DNA from: Clostridiaceae bacterium
GTDB taxonomy: Bacteria > Bacillota > Clostridia > Saccharofermentanales > UBA5734
Direction of reading: 5' to 3'
Assembly (NCBI GenBank): GCA_012729935.1
Contig: JAAYBY010000146.1
Span: forward strand, 1 to 7,994
Length of the DNA: 7,994 nt
Part shown: positions 1-6,141 of the stretch, one piece after another
Numbering within the stretch: the first letter of the stretch is position 1
Layout of the letters: every line of letters begins with the position of its first letter
Position numbers and translations under genes: made by a program
The notes under the pieces: model-generated
The model's input: the letters and a program-made list of their open reading frames with translations, nothing else
Told to the model about the DNA's origin: nothing
Databases searched by the model: none

Positions 1-1041
1 GACAAAGGCGGCAGAAGCATGACTTTGCGTCCTGAGGGGACAGCCGGCGTGGTAAGAAGTTATCTGGAGAATGGGTTAGGCTCGTGGCCGTCTCCCGTTC
101 GTCTGTTCTACAATCTGACAGCTTTTCGATACGAAAATGTGCAGAAGGGACGATACCGTGAATTTCACCAGTTTGGCTGTGAAGCAATCGGAAGCAGCGG
201 TCCTGCTGTTGATGCGGAATTAATCAGTCTGCTTCAGCTCTTTTTCGATGAATTGGGTTTGAAAGAAACCCGCCTGCGCATCAACAGCATTGGCTGCCCG
301 GTTTGTCGTGAGCGTTATCTTCAGACACTCAAAGAGTGGCTCTCGCCCAATATAGACCAGCTGTGTGCGAACTGCCGCGCGCGCTTTGAGCGTAACCCGC
401 TGCGCATTTTGGATTGCAAGGAAGAACGCTGCCAGAAGGTTACAGCTGAAGCACCTGCCCAGCTTGATCATCTGTGCCCGGACTGCCAAAATCATTTTGA
501 CGGCTTATGCCGCATTCTGGACACACTCGCTTTGTCTTATGTCATTGACCGTCGAATTGTTCGCGGTCTGGACTACTATACGCGAACTGTTTTTGAGTTT
601 GTCTCGGAGCATGTCGGCACACAAGGAACGATTTGCGGCGGCGGCCGTTACGATGGCCTGATAGAAGCACTGGGTGGACCGCCAACGCCGGGAATAGGGT
701 TTGCACTGGGTGTTGAACGGCTGCTGATGGAGCTGCAGGCCCAGTCGATTGGACTGCCAGGTGATCCGCCAGTTGATTTATTTATTGCCGTCGCCGGAGA
801 CTATGCAACCGAGGCTTATTTACTGACACAACAGCTGCGGCGGCAGGGGATTCGTGTGGAAACCGATCTGCTGGACAGGAGTCTGAAGGCTCAGATGAAA
901 TATGCCGGGAAAAATAATATGCGTTATGTACTGGTTCTGGGTGAAGAAGAGGTGCAGAAACGCACTGGACGACTCAGGCATCTTGAAACACGTGAAGAAA
1001 CGACCGTTCAACTGGATCGACTGGCTGAAGCGCTCGTCTGA
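1..1041 (+). CDS. hisS: Histidyl-tRNA synthetase, 5'-truncated by window edge
   Basis: Cytoplasmic class II synthetase that charges tRNA-His with histidine. The reading frame is open from base 1, so the first visible codons (DKGGRS) belong to the protein. About 75-80 N-terminal residues (start and motif 1) are missing compared with the usual ~420. In the 346 visible residues I see LRPEGTA at 9-15, the motif 2 region (FRYENVQKGRYREFHQF) at 43-59, the HisRS-specific RGLDYYTRTVFEF at 188-200, GGGRYDGL at 213-220 and motif 3 (GIGFALGVERLL) at 231-242. A C-terminal anticodon-binding domain follows from about 255. The insert at ~99-170 carries several cysteine pairs (CPVC, CANC, CPDC), common in Bacillota HisRS. 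It ends 33 nt before aspS with no terminator between, so the two are probably co-transcribed. Any T-box leader would lie upstream of the window. Confidence 0.97.
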   Translation, partial: DKGGRSMTLRPEGTAGVVRSYLENGLGSWPSPVRLFYNLTAFRYENVQKGRYREFHQFGCEAIGSSGPAVDAELISLLQLFFDELGLKETRLRINSIGCPVCRERYLQTLKEWLSPNIDQLCANCRARFERNPLRILDCKEERCQKVTAEAPAQLDHLCPDCQNHFDGLCRILDTLALSYVIDRRIVRGLDYYTRTVFEFVSEHVGTQGTICGGGRYDGLIEALGGPPTPGIGFALGVERLLMELQAQSIGLPGDPPVDLFIAVAGDYATEAYLLTQQLRRQGIRVETDLLDRSLKAQMKYAGKNNMRYVLVLGEEEVQKRTGRLRHLETREETTVQLDRLAEALV

Positions 1042-1062
1042 TGACAGATTAAACGACAGGAT

Positions 1063-1068
1063 AAGGAG
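1063..1068 (+). promoter_or_regulatory. Ribosome binding site of aspS
   Basis: AAGGAG lies 6 nt upstream of ATG 1075. This supports ATG 1075 over the in-frame ATG at 1087. Confidence 0.85.
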
Positions 1069-1074
1069 TAAACC

Positions 1075-2880
1075 ATGGCTGAGGGAATGACAGGACTCAA
1101 ACGAACGAGTCTATGTGCAGAAATCGATCAGGCGGCATTCGGCCGTGAAATGACACTGATGGGGTGGTGTCATAAGCAGCGTAATCTGGGCGGTTTGATT
1201 TTCATAACACTGCGTGACCGAAGTGGTGAAATTCAGCTTTTGATCGATGAAAACTGTTCTGACGATCTTCGGGCAAAAGCAACTGAAGTCAGAAGCGAGT
1301 ATGTGATCGCCGTGCGCGGTATTCTGCAGAAGCGGTCTGCACCGAATCCGGACATGCCGACAGGAAATGTTGAATTGCTCGTTCAGGAGCTGAGAATACT
1401 TAATGAGGCAAAAACACCACCGTTCTATATTGAGGAAGCAGTTGATGCGAACGAGACACTCCGCCTCAAGTACCGTTATCTTGATCTGCGTCGATCGGAT
1501 ATGCAGCGGAAAATGATGCTGCGACATCGGGTTGCCAAACTGACGCGTGATTTTTTTGATCAGGCAGGATTTCTGGAAATCGAAACACCGATGTTGACCA
1601 GAAGCACACCGGAGGGCGCGCGGGACTATCTGGTGCCCAGCCGTGTTTTCCCCGGCCAGTTTTTCGCTTTACCGCAATCACCACAGCAGTTTAAACAGCT
1701 GCTGATGCTTGCAGGCTATGATCGGTATATGCAGATCGTCCGCTGCTTTCGCGATGAAGATCTGCGAGCAGACCGACAGCCGGAGTTTACGCAAATTGAT
1801 ATTGAAATGACGTTTGTCGATCCTGATGATGTGATGGCAATCAATGAAGATTTTCTGGACAGTCTGCTGACTGAATTGACAGGTCAGACCATCAAGCGGC
1901 CGTTCCTGCGTCTGACTTATGCGGAAGCCATGCGCCGTTTTGGGTCGGATCGGCCGGATCTTCGATTTGGCATGGAATTGAAAGATGTGTCAGATCTTCT
2001 GGCCGGCAGCGAATTTAAAGTGTTCAGCGGCGCCATTGAATCAGGCGGCTGTGTGCAGATGATTGCTGTTCCGGGCGGAGCAACGTTAAGCCGGCGCGAG
2101 ATTGACGATCTTGCCACTTATATCAAAACATATCGGGCGAAGGGACTTGCCTGGCTGGCGCTTGAAGAACCGCTTCGTGGCCCTGTAGCGCGCTTTATTG
2201 ATGAACAGACTGCTGCGGCATTGATTGAGCGTGCAGATGCGAAGACAGGCGATCTGCTTCTGTTTGTTGCGGATGAGCGTTCGGTAGTTCTGGAGGCATT
2301 GGGACAGCTGCGCTGTGAAGTAGCCAGACGTCAGGGATTGATTGATCCGGGTGTGCTCAGCTTGCTCTGGGTAACAGAATTCCCGCTGCTGGAATACGAC
2401 GAGGATGATCAGCGATTCTATGCCACACACCATCCGTTTACAAGTCCCATGGATGAGGACATCGAATTGCTTGACACAAAGCCGGAACATGTACGTGCAA
2501 AGGCATATGATATCGTCCTCAACGGGACGGAAATCGGCGGTGGAAGTATACGGATTCACAACCCTTCTCTGCAGCAGAAGATTTTCTCACTGCTGGGAAT
2601 GGAACAGGAAGAAGCCTGGCGCCGGTTTGGCTATTTGCTTGAGGCATTCCAGTATGGTGCTCCTCCGCATGGTGGTATCGCTTACGGTCTCGATCGTATG
2701 GTGATGATCTTGTCGGGCAGCAGCAGTATTCGTGATGTGATCGCTTTCCCGAAAGTGCAAACATCGGCCTGCCTGATGACAGGCGCACCGAATATGATCG
2801 ATGAGAAGCAGTTGGATGAACTGAATTTGTCCATACGGTCTGAGCCATCAGACAAAGGTTGTGACGAACATGCGACTTGA
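1075..2880 (+). CDS. aspS: Aspartyl-tRNA synthetase, bacterial type with GAD insert
   Basis: Cytoplasmic class IIb synthetase that attaches aspartate to tRNA-Asp; at 601 residues it has the normal bacterial length. Domains in order: N-terminal OB-fold anticodon-binding domain at ~10-112; catalytic core with the motif 1 region (FLEIETPMLTRSTPEGARDY) at 166-185 and motif 2 (FRDEDLRADRQPEFTQ) at 225-240; bacterial GAD insert at ~300-420; then HHPFTSP at 452-458, GTEIGGGSIRIHN at 484-496 and motif 3 (GLDRMVMIL) at 538-546. Leu38 in RNLGG aligns by eye with E. coli Leu30, the residue typical of discriminating AspRS, where non-discriminating enzymes have His. The second marker, E. coli Lys81, appears to be Ser here, so tRNA specificity stays open. 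The 3' end overlaps the start of lepB. Confidence 0.98.
   Translation: MAEGMTGLKRTSLCAEIDQAAFGREMTLMGWCHKQRNLGGLIFITLRDRSGEIQLLIDENCSDDLRAKATEVRSEYVIAVRGILQKRSAPNPDMPTGNVELLVQELRILNEAKTPPFYIEEAVDANETLRLKYRYLDLRRSDMQRKMMLRHRVAKLTRDFFDQAGFLEIETPMLTRSTPEGARDYLVPSRVFPGQFFALPQSPQQFKQLLMLAGYDRYMQIVRCFRDEDLRADRQPEFTQIDIEMTFVDPDDVMAINEDFLDSLLTELTGQTIKRPFLRLTYAEAMRRFGSDRPDLRFGMELKDVSDLLAGSEFKVFSGAIESGGCVQMIAVPGGATLSRREIDDLATYIKTYRAKGLAWLALEEPLRGPVARFIDEQTAAALIERADAKTGDLLLFVADERSVVLEALGQLRCEVARRQGLIDPGVLSLLWVTEFPLLEYDEDDQRFYATHHPFTSPMDEDIELLDTKPEHVRAKAYDIVLNGTEIGGGSIRIHNPSLQQKIFSLLGMEQEEAWRRFGYLLEAFQYGAPPHGGIAYGLDRMVMILSGSSSIRDVIAFPKVQTSACLMTGAPNMIDEKQLDELNLSIRSEPSDKGCDEHAT
2854..2858 (+). promoter_or_regulatory. 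Probable ribosome binding site of lepB, inside aspS
   Basis: AAAGG lies 11 nt before ATG 2870 but only 2 nt before the alternative GTG 2861. The spacing favours ATG 2870 as the start. Confidence 0.55.
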
Positions 2881-3457
2881 TTCGACTGAGACACAGCAGG
2901 ATCTCCCTGCTGAAACCGGAAGCCACTGGCTGACTGAGCTGATTGACTGGCTCAAGTATATTCTGATCGCGATTCTGATCGGACTGCTTCTGGTTGTCTT
3001 TGTCATTCAGCGAAATTCAGTGATTGGACATTCCATGGTTCCAACGCTTTTTCCCGATGACCAGCTCATTGTTGAAAAAGTATCCCGATGGTTTGGCGGC
3101 ATTCAGCATGGCGATATCATAACCATTCGGGCATCGGAACTGCCGGCGCACGACGAAGGCCCGAATATCATCAAACGGGTTATTGGTCTTCCCGGTGATA
3201 CAGTCGAAATTCAATCAGACGGTGTGTACCTGAACGACGCGCTGCTTTATGAGCCGTATCTTGAACCGGGAACAAACACGCGTGTTCGAAACCTGAACTA
3301 TGAACGTGTTACCCTGGGTGAGAACGAATATTTTGTGATGGGCGATAACCGCGATGTCAGTCTCGACAGCCGTAGTTTTGGACCTGTTCCTTATAAAAGC
3401 ATCATCGGCGAAGTGCTCATGCGCTTCTATCCCTTTGAATCGATTGGTATGCCCTGA
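2870..3457 (+). CDS. lepB: Signal peptidase I, Gram-positive type
   Basis: Membrane-bound serine protease (family S26) that removes signal peptides from exported pre-proteins on the outer face of the membrane. From ATG 2870 it has 195 residues. A ~29-residue cytoplasmic N-terminus is followed by a single membrane segment at ~30-47. Then come the catalytic-serine motif GHSMVPTL (Ser55), the catalytic-lysine motif IIKRVIGLPGD (Lys102), and GDNRDVSLDSR at 158-168. Size and single anchor match Gram-positive SipS-type enzymes rather than the two-segment E. coli form. The start overlaps the last 11 nt of aspS in another frame, which suggests translational coupling. An in-frame GTG at 2861 would add three residues. 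Sitting among translation genes, it probably serves general secretion. Confidence 0.96.
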   Translation: MRLDSTETQQDLPAETGSHWLTELIDWLKYILIAILIGLLLVVFVIQRNSVIGHSMVPTLFPDDQLIVEKVSRWFGGIQHGDIITIRASELPAHDEGPNIIKRVIGLPGDTVEIQSDGVYLNDALLYEPYLEPGTNTRVRNLNYERVTLGENEYFVMGDNRDVSLDSRSFGPVPYKSIIGEVLMRFYPFESIGMP

Positions 3458-3490
3458 TAACAAAGTTTATCGAATAACCGCCTGATAACA
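3453..3490 (+). repeat. 10-bp direct repeat flanking the lepB-lepA gap
   Basis: CCTGATAACA occurs at 3453-3462, covering the lepB stop codon, and again at 3481-3490 just before the lepA ribosome binding site. This may be a small duplication or chance. Confidence 0.35.
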
Positions 3491-3492
3491 TT

Positions 3493-3499
3493 GAGGAGG
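3493..3499 (+). promoter_or_regulatory. Ribosome binding site of lepA
   Basis: GAGGAGG lies 11 nt before ATG 3511. It is a strong Shine-Dalgarno sequence at slightly long spacing. Confidence 0.85.
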
Positions 3500-3510
3500 C
3501 TTTTCCATTT

Positions 3511-5322
3511 ATGTCTTCTGATAGACAACAGCACATTCGCAATTTCTGCATCGTTGCACATATTGACCACGGTAAATCGACGCTCGCTGACCGTATGATT
3601 GAGCGAACCGGACTGCTGACGGCGCGTGAGATGCAGGAGCAGATTCTCGACAATATGGATATCGAACGTGAGCGGGGGATTACCATCAAAGCCCAGGCTG
3701 TTCGTTTGACCTATAAAGCGAATAACGGATCATTCTACACATTAAATCTGATTGATACACCTGGACATGTGGACTTCAATTATGAGGTTTCCCGTACGTT
3801 AGCTGCCTGTGACGGTGCTGTTCTTGTTGTTGATGCAGCTCAGGGCATTGAAGCTCAGACACTGGCGAATGTCTATCTGGCGATCGATGCCGGTCTGGAA
3901 ATACTGCCTGTGATCAATAAAATTGATCTGCCGATGGCACAGCCTCAGGAAGTCAGACAGGAGATTGAAGATGTTATCGGCATCGATGCGTCAATGGCAC
4001 CTTTGATTTCGGCGAAGAATGACATCAACATTGGGGAGGTTCTCGAAAAAATTGTCGAGTATCTGCCGCAGCCGCAGGGTGATGAAGACGCTCCTCTCAA
4101 AGCGTTGGTTTTTGACTCGAAATACGATACGTACAAGGGCGTGATTGTTCATGTCAATGTACGTGAAGGATCTGTAAAAATGGGTGACCAGATCCTGATG
4201 ATGAATACCGGCAAGTCTTTTATAGTGACTGAACTGGGTTATTTCAGACCGGGTGCTTTCCAGCCGTGCGAAGAACTTTTAACCGGCGATGTCGGCTATA
4301 TTGTCGCCAGCATCAAAAACGTCCGGGATACAGCTGTCGGGGATACGGTGACGCATGTACACCGACCTGCGGAAAAACCGCTGCCCGGCTATAAAAAAGT
4401 ACAGCAGATGGTTTTTTGTGGATTTTATCCCGCTGACGGAGCCGATTATCCGGATTTAAGAGATGCGCTGGAAAAATTACAGCTGAACGATGCAGCTTTA
4501 TCCTTTGAGCCGGAAACATCTGCGGCTTTAGGCTTTGGCTTCCGCTGTGGTTTTCTCGGGCTGCTCCATTACGAGATTATCCAGGAGCGTCTGGAGCGGG
4601 AATACCAGCTGAATCTGATTTCGACAGCACCGTCTGTCGTCTATAAAGTGAGGATGGTCAATGGGCAGACCTTGAAGCTGGACAATCCGACCAACATGCC
4701 GGATCCGTCTGAAATCGAGTGGATGGAAGAGCCGATTGTCAAAGCGGACATTATGACACCGAAAGATTATGTCGGTAATATCATGGCCTTATGTCAGGAA
4801 CGGCGCGGCAATTTCCTGACCATGGACTATCTTGACGTAACACGAGTTTTACTCCACTACGAAATGCCGTTAAACGAGATTATTTACGATTTCTTTGACG
4901 CGCTTAAATCCAGAACGCGAGGCTATGCTTCTCTGGACTATACATTGTCCGATTATCAACAATCAGATCTGGTTAAACTTGACATCCTGCTTAACGGAAC
5001 CGTGGTCGATGCACTATCATTTATTGTCCACCGTGAAAAGGCCTACGCCCGTGCGCGCCGGATTGTAGAGAAACTTAAAGAGAATATCCCAAGACAGCAG
5101 TTTGAAGTGCCGATTCAGGCTTGTATCGGCGGGAAAATAATCGCCAGGGAAACCGTTCGTGCTTATCGCAAGGATGTTCTGGCAAAATGCTATGGTGGTG
5201 ATATTACCCGTAAGAAGAAGCTGTTAGAAAAGCAGAAAGAGGGTAAAAAGCGCATGCGCCAGGTGGGTAACGTGGAAGTTCCGCAAGAGGCCTTTATGAG
5301 CGTCCTGCGACTGGATGAATAA
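3511..5322 (+). CDS. lepA: Elongation factor 4 (ribosomal GTPase LepA)
   Basis: Translational GTPase of the EF-G-like group. It binds the ribosome and is implicated in back-translocation and in ribosome assembly or initiation. At 603 residues it has the normal family length. All G motifs are present: G1 AHIDHGKS at 16-23, G2 RGITIK at 55-60, G3 DTPGH at 82-86, G4 NKID at 136-139 and G5 SAK at 167-169. The usual EF4 domains follow, with FGFRCGFLGLLHYEI in the EF-G III-like part. The C-terminus is lysine/arginine-rich and ends in GNVEVPQEAFMSVL, typical of LepA and unlike EF-G or TypA. It lies 53 nt downstream of lepB with no terminator between. In many Bacillota lepA is followed by hemW; here a small membrane protein gene follows instead. 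Confidence 0.98.
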   Translation: MSSDRQQHIRNFCIVAHIDHGKSTLADRMIERTGLLTAREMQEQILDNMDIERERGITIKAQAVRLTYKANNGSFYTLNLIDTPGHVDFNYEVSRTLAACDGAVLVVDAAQGIEAQTLANVYLAIDAGLEILPVINKIDLPMAQPQEVRQEIEDVIGIDASMAPLISAKNDINIGEVLEKIVEYLPQPQGDEDAPLKALVFDSKYDTYKGVIVHVNVREGSVKMGDQILMMNTGKSFIVTELGYFRPGAFQPCEELLTGDVGYIVASIKNVRDTAVGDTVTHVHRPAEKPLPGYKKVQQMVFCGFYPADGADYPDLRDALEKLQLNDAALSFEPETSAALGFGFRCGFLGLLHYEIIQERLEREYQLNLISTAPSVVYKVRMVNGQTLKLDNPTNMPDPSEIEWMEEPIVKADIMTPKDYVGNIMALCQERRGNFLTMDYLDVTRVLLHYEMPLNEIIYDFFDALKSRTRGYASLDYTLSDYQQSDLVKLDILLNGTVVDALSFIVHREKAYARARRIVEKLKENIPRQQFEVPIQACIGGKIIARETVRAYRKDVLAKCYGGDITRKKKLLEKQKEGKKRMRQVGNVEVPQEAFMSVLRLDE

Positions 5323-5325
5323 AAG

Positions 5326-5514
5326 ATGAAGAACGCATTTTTGCAAATCATTCTGGTTATTATCGCTGGTGCCGGCATCACGGGTGCTGCTTTGCTGATC
5401 GCCCGCTTTTCGGCACGCTGGATCGACAGCAAGAGAAAAACAGGCAGTGAAGAGGAAACGTCGCAAAACGATTCGAACTCGATTGATGTGGCAAACAACA
5501 ATGAAAATCAGTGA
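5326..5514 (+). CDS. Small single-pass membrane protein, unknown function
   Basis: This 62-residue ORF starts 3 nt after the lepA stop codon, so it is probably translated by coupling. The only upstream Shine-Dalgarno-like sequence is a weak GGATGA at 5313-5318 inside lepA. A hydrophobic segment rich in Ile, Ala, Gly and Leu spans ~5-27. A basic stretch follows (R28, R32, K36-K38), then a hydrophilic, Asn/Ser/Glu-rich tail of ~25 residues that looks disordered. The positive charges after the helix suggest N-out, C-in orientation. I recognise no family. Tight spacing and a clean transmembrane pattern argue for a real gene, but short length and weak ribosome binding site leave doubt. Confidence 0.6.
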   Translation: MKNAFLQIILVIIAGAGITGAALLIARFSARWIDSKRKTGSEEETSQNDSNSIDVANNNENQ

Positions 5515-5521
5515 TTTATAC

Positions 5522-5558
5522 GTATTCTGAATACACTGCTTTCGGAGAACATATTCAG
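5522..5558 (+). repeat. Inverted repeats between the lepA block and tRNA-Leu
   Basis: GTATTC-T-GAATAC at 5522-5534 is a perfect dyad. CTGAATA at 5527-5533 also pairs with TATTCAG at 5552-5558, giving a 7-bp stem with an 18-nt loop. No T-run follows, so this is not a standard intrinsic terminator. It could be a weak RNA structure at the end of the upstream transcript. Confidence 0.35.
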
Positions 5559-5574
5559 TAACCTGCTGCCAGAA

Positions 5575-5603
5575 TTGTTATTCATGTTTGTTCGTGATAT
5601 ACT
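5575..5603 (+). promoter_or_regulatory. Promoter of tRNA-Leu (extended -10)
   Basis: -35 TTGTTA at 5575-5580, 17-nt spacer, -10 TATACT at 5598-5603, preceded by TGA at 5595-5597 (extended -10). Transcription would start near 5610, about 10 nt before the mature tRNA. Confidence 0.8.
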
Positions 5604-5619
5604 CCGATTTGAAAAATAT

Positions 5620-5702
5620 GCGGACGTGGTGGAATTGGCAGACACGCTGGATTTAGGTTCCAGTGCGAGAGCATGCAGGTTCAAGTCCTGTCGTCCGCAC
5701 CA
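5620..5702 (+). tRNA. tRNA-Leu, anticodon UAG, CCA encoded
   Basis: Leucine tRNA that reads CUN codons. The acceptor stem GCGGACG (5620-5626) pairs fully with CGTCCGC (5692-5698), followed by discriminator A at 5699 and encoded CCA at 5700-5702. The anticodon stem is CTGGA (5647-5651) with TCCAG (5659-5663), with loop TTTAGGT placing TAG at 5654-5656. A long variable arm (TGC-GAGA-GCA) marks a class II tRNA, and GTTCAAGTC-type sequence forms the T-loop. Length is 83 nt. Discriminator A73 and the long arm fit Leu. It has its own promoter and terminator, so it can be expressed apart from the upstream block. Confidence 0.97.
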
Positions 5703-5718
5703 CTACGGGTGGTCACCC
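5699..5718 (+). other. Small hairpin over the tRNA 3' end in the precursor
   Basis: ACCAC (5699-5703), which includes the discriminator base and CCA, can pair with GTGGT (5709-5713). An alternative stem pairs GGGTG (5707-5711) with CACCC (5714-5718). The two are mutually exclusive. Any effect on 3' maturation is inferred. Confidence 0.35.
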
Positions 5719-5729
5719 CATTTTCATGT

Positions 5730-5757
5730 AAAAAACCGCAAATAATGGCGGTTTTTT
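5730..5757 (+). terminator. Intrinsic terminator after tRNA-Leu
   Basis: A perfect 10-bp stem, AAAAAACCGC (5730-5739) with GCGGTTTTTT (5748-5757), and an 8-nt loop. The stem is GC-rich at the loop side and ends in a T-run. The A-run on the other arm makes it potentially bidirectional. Confidence 0.92.
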
Positions 5758-5820
5758 GCATTATTACGCGAAAATACTCAAAAATATCTAATTTCGAACA
5801 ATGAAATCTTCTGGCATAAG

Positions 5821-5899
5821 GGTTAAATCGTTTGACAATACCCCTGGGGTGTGCATTTTTCGGGCAAATCGTTGAACAATAGGTAAATCGTTGAACAAT
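5821..5899 (+). repeat. Three copies of a 19-bp repeat
   Basis: The copies are GGTTAAATCGTTTGACAAT (5821-5839), GGGCAAATCGTTGAACAAT (5862-5880) and AGGTAAATCGTTGAACAAT (5881-5899). The last two are directly adjacent and identical over their final 15 bases; the first lies 41 bp upstream and is more diverged. A shortened relative, TTCGAACAAT, occurs at 5793-5802. Its 9-bp core TTCGAACAA recurs inverted at 5994-6002. Copy number and uneven spacing do not fit CRISPR. The array may be a protein-binding site or part of a decayed mobile element. Confidence 0.75.
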
Positions 5900-5945
5900 G
5901 GTGTTCCAACATAAATTTATGCTCATGCGTGTTATTATATAGCTC

Positions 5946-6009
5946 AATTTGATCGGGTTCAGGACGAAAAGAATAGGCGAAAAGCTAGTCCTGTTGTTCG
6001 AATTTGATC
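5946..6009. repeat. Hairpin CAGGAC/GTCCTG flanked by direct repeats AATTTGATC
   Basis: AATTTGATC occurs at 5946-5954 and 6001-6009. Between them CAGGAC (5960-5965) pairs with GTCCTG (5988-5993). Inside the loop CGAAAAG is repeated at 5965-5971 and 5978-5984. The right direct repeat is part of a perfect 10-bp palindrome, TTTGATCAAA, at 6003-6012. The arrangement resembles a small element remnant or a regulatory RNA/DNA site; no function can be assigned. Confidence 0.5.
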
Positions 6010-6031
6010 AAAATCTATCTTTTATATTGTG

Positions 6032-6063
6032 CTTGATAAGGTTAAAATAATAACCATATAAAG
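6032..6063. promoter_or_regulatory. Dyad 1, probable AbiEi operator, within promoter P1
   Basis: The dyad is centred at 6047.5, with core GGTTA (6040-6044) facing TAACC (6051-6055). By eye 12 of 16 base pairs across 6032-6063 are symmetric. It spans the spacer between a candidate -35 and -10. Characterised AbiEi antitoxins repress their own operon by binding inverted repeats in the promoter; assigning this site to AbiEi is inference. Confidence 0.6.
6033..6062 (+). promoter_or_regulatory. Candidate promoter P1 upstream of abiEi
   Basis: -35 TTGATA at 6033-6038, 18-nt spacer, -10 TATAAA at 6057-6062. It is overlapped completely by dyad 1. The region is AT-rich, so chance matches are possible. 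Confidence 0.5.
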
Positions 6064-6065
6064 AC

Positions 6066-6091
6066 ATATATTAAAATATGTTTTAATATAT
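6066..6091. promoter_or_regulatory. Dyad 2, 26-bp AT palindrome midway between the outer dyads
   Basis: Positions 6066-6076 (ATATATTAAAA) are the exact reverse complement of 6081-6091, around TATG. Twelve of 13 base pairs are symmetric, the exception being 6077/6080. The centre, 6078.5, is exactly midway between dyads 1 and 3. It consists almost wholly of A and T and shares no clear core with them, so it may be a cruciform or a site for another protein. Confidence 0.6.
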
Positions 6092-6095
6092 ATTA

Positions 6096-6123
6096 CAATA
6101 AGGTTGATATATAAACCTAATAG
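6096..6123. promoter_or_regulatory. Dyad 3, probable AbiEi operator, overlapping promoter P2
   Basis: The dyad is centred at 6109.5, with AGGTT (6101-6105) facing AACCT (6114-6118). By eye 11 of 14 pairs across 6096-6123 are symmetric. As a direct repeat, 6098-6122 matches 6036-6060 at 19 of 25 positions, both beginning ATAAGGTT. So it is a diverged second copy of the dyad 1 site. Confidence 0.65.
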
Positions 6124-6132
6124 AGATATAAT
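6104..6132 (+). promoter_or_regulatory. Promoter P2 of abiEi
   Basis: -35 TTGATA at 6104-6109, 17-nt spacer, -10 TATAAT at 6127-6132. Transcription would start near 6139, giving a leader of about 16 nt before ATG 6155. Dyad 3 covers the -35 and most of the spacer, so a bound repressor would block polymerase. Confidence 0.7.
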
Positions 6133-6141
6133 ATAAAACAA

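Noticed and set aside
1042..1074. T-box or other riboswitch before aspS
   Set aside because: The 33-nt gap holds only a ribosome binding site and is far too short for a T-box leader.
2086..2559. 157-codon minus-strand ORF opposite aspS
   Set aside because: It lies wholly inside aspS, whose frame is fully explained by conserved AspRS sequence. Composition looks like antisense noise.
2519..2926. 135-codon minus-strand ORF opposite aspS/lepB
   Set aside because: It overlaps two well-supported genes and shows no recognisable motif.
2861..3457. lepB start at GTG 2861
   Set aside because: The Shine-Dalgarno-like AAAGG would be only 2 nt away; ATG 2870 has workable 11-nt spacing. The difference is three residues.
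5522..5558. Intrinsic terminator after the small membrane ORF
   Set aside because: The stems are weak and AT-rich and no T-run follows.
5821..5899. CRISPR array
   Set aside because: There are only three copies, starting 41 and 19 bp apart. Two copies touch with no spacer, and no cas gene is present.
5681..5947. 88-codon minus-strand ORF
   Set aside because: It overlaps the tRNA-Leu 3' end and terminator, and much of its sequence is a translation of the 19-bp repeats. I see no domain or good ribosome binding site.
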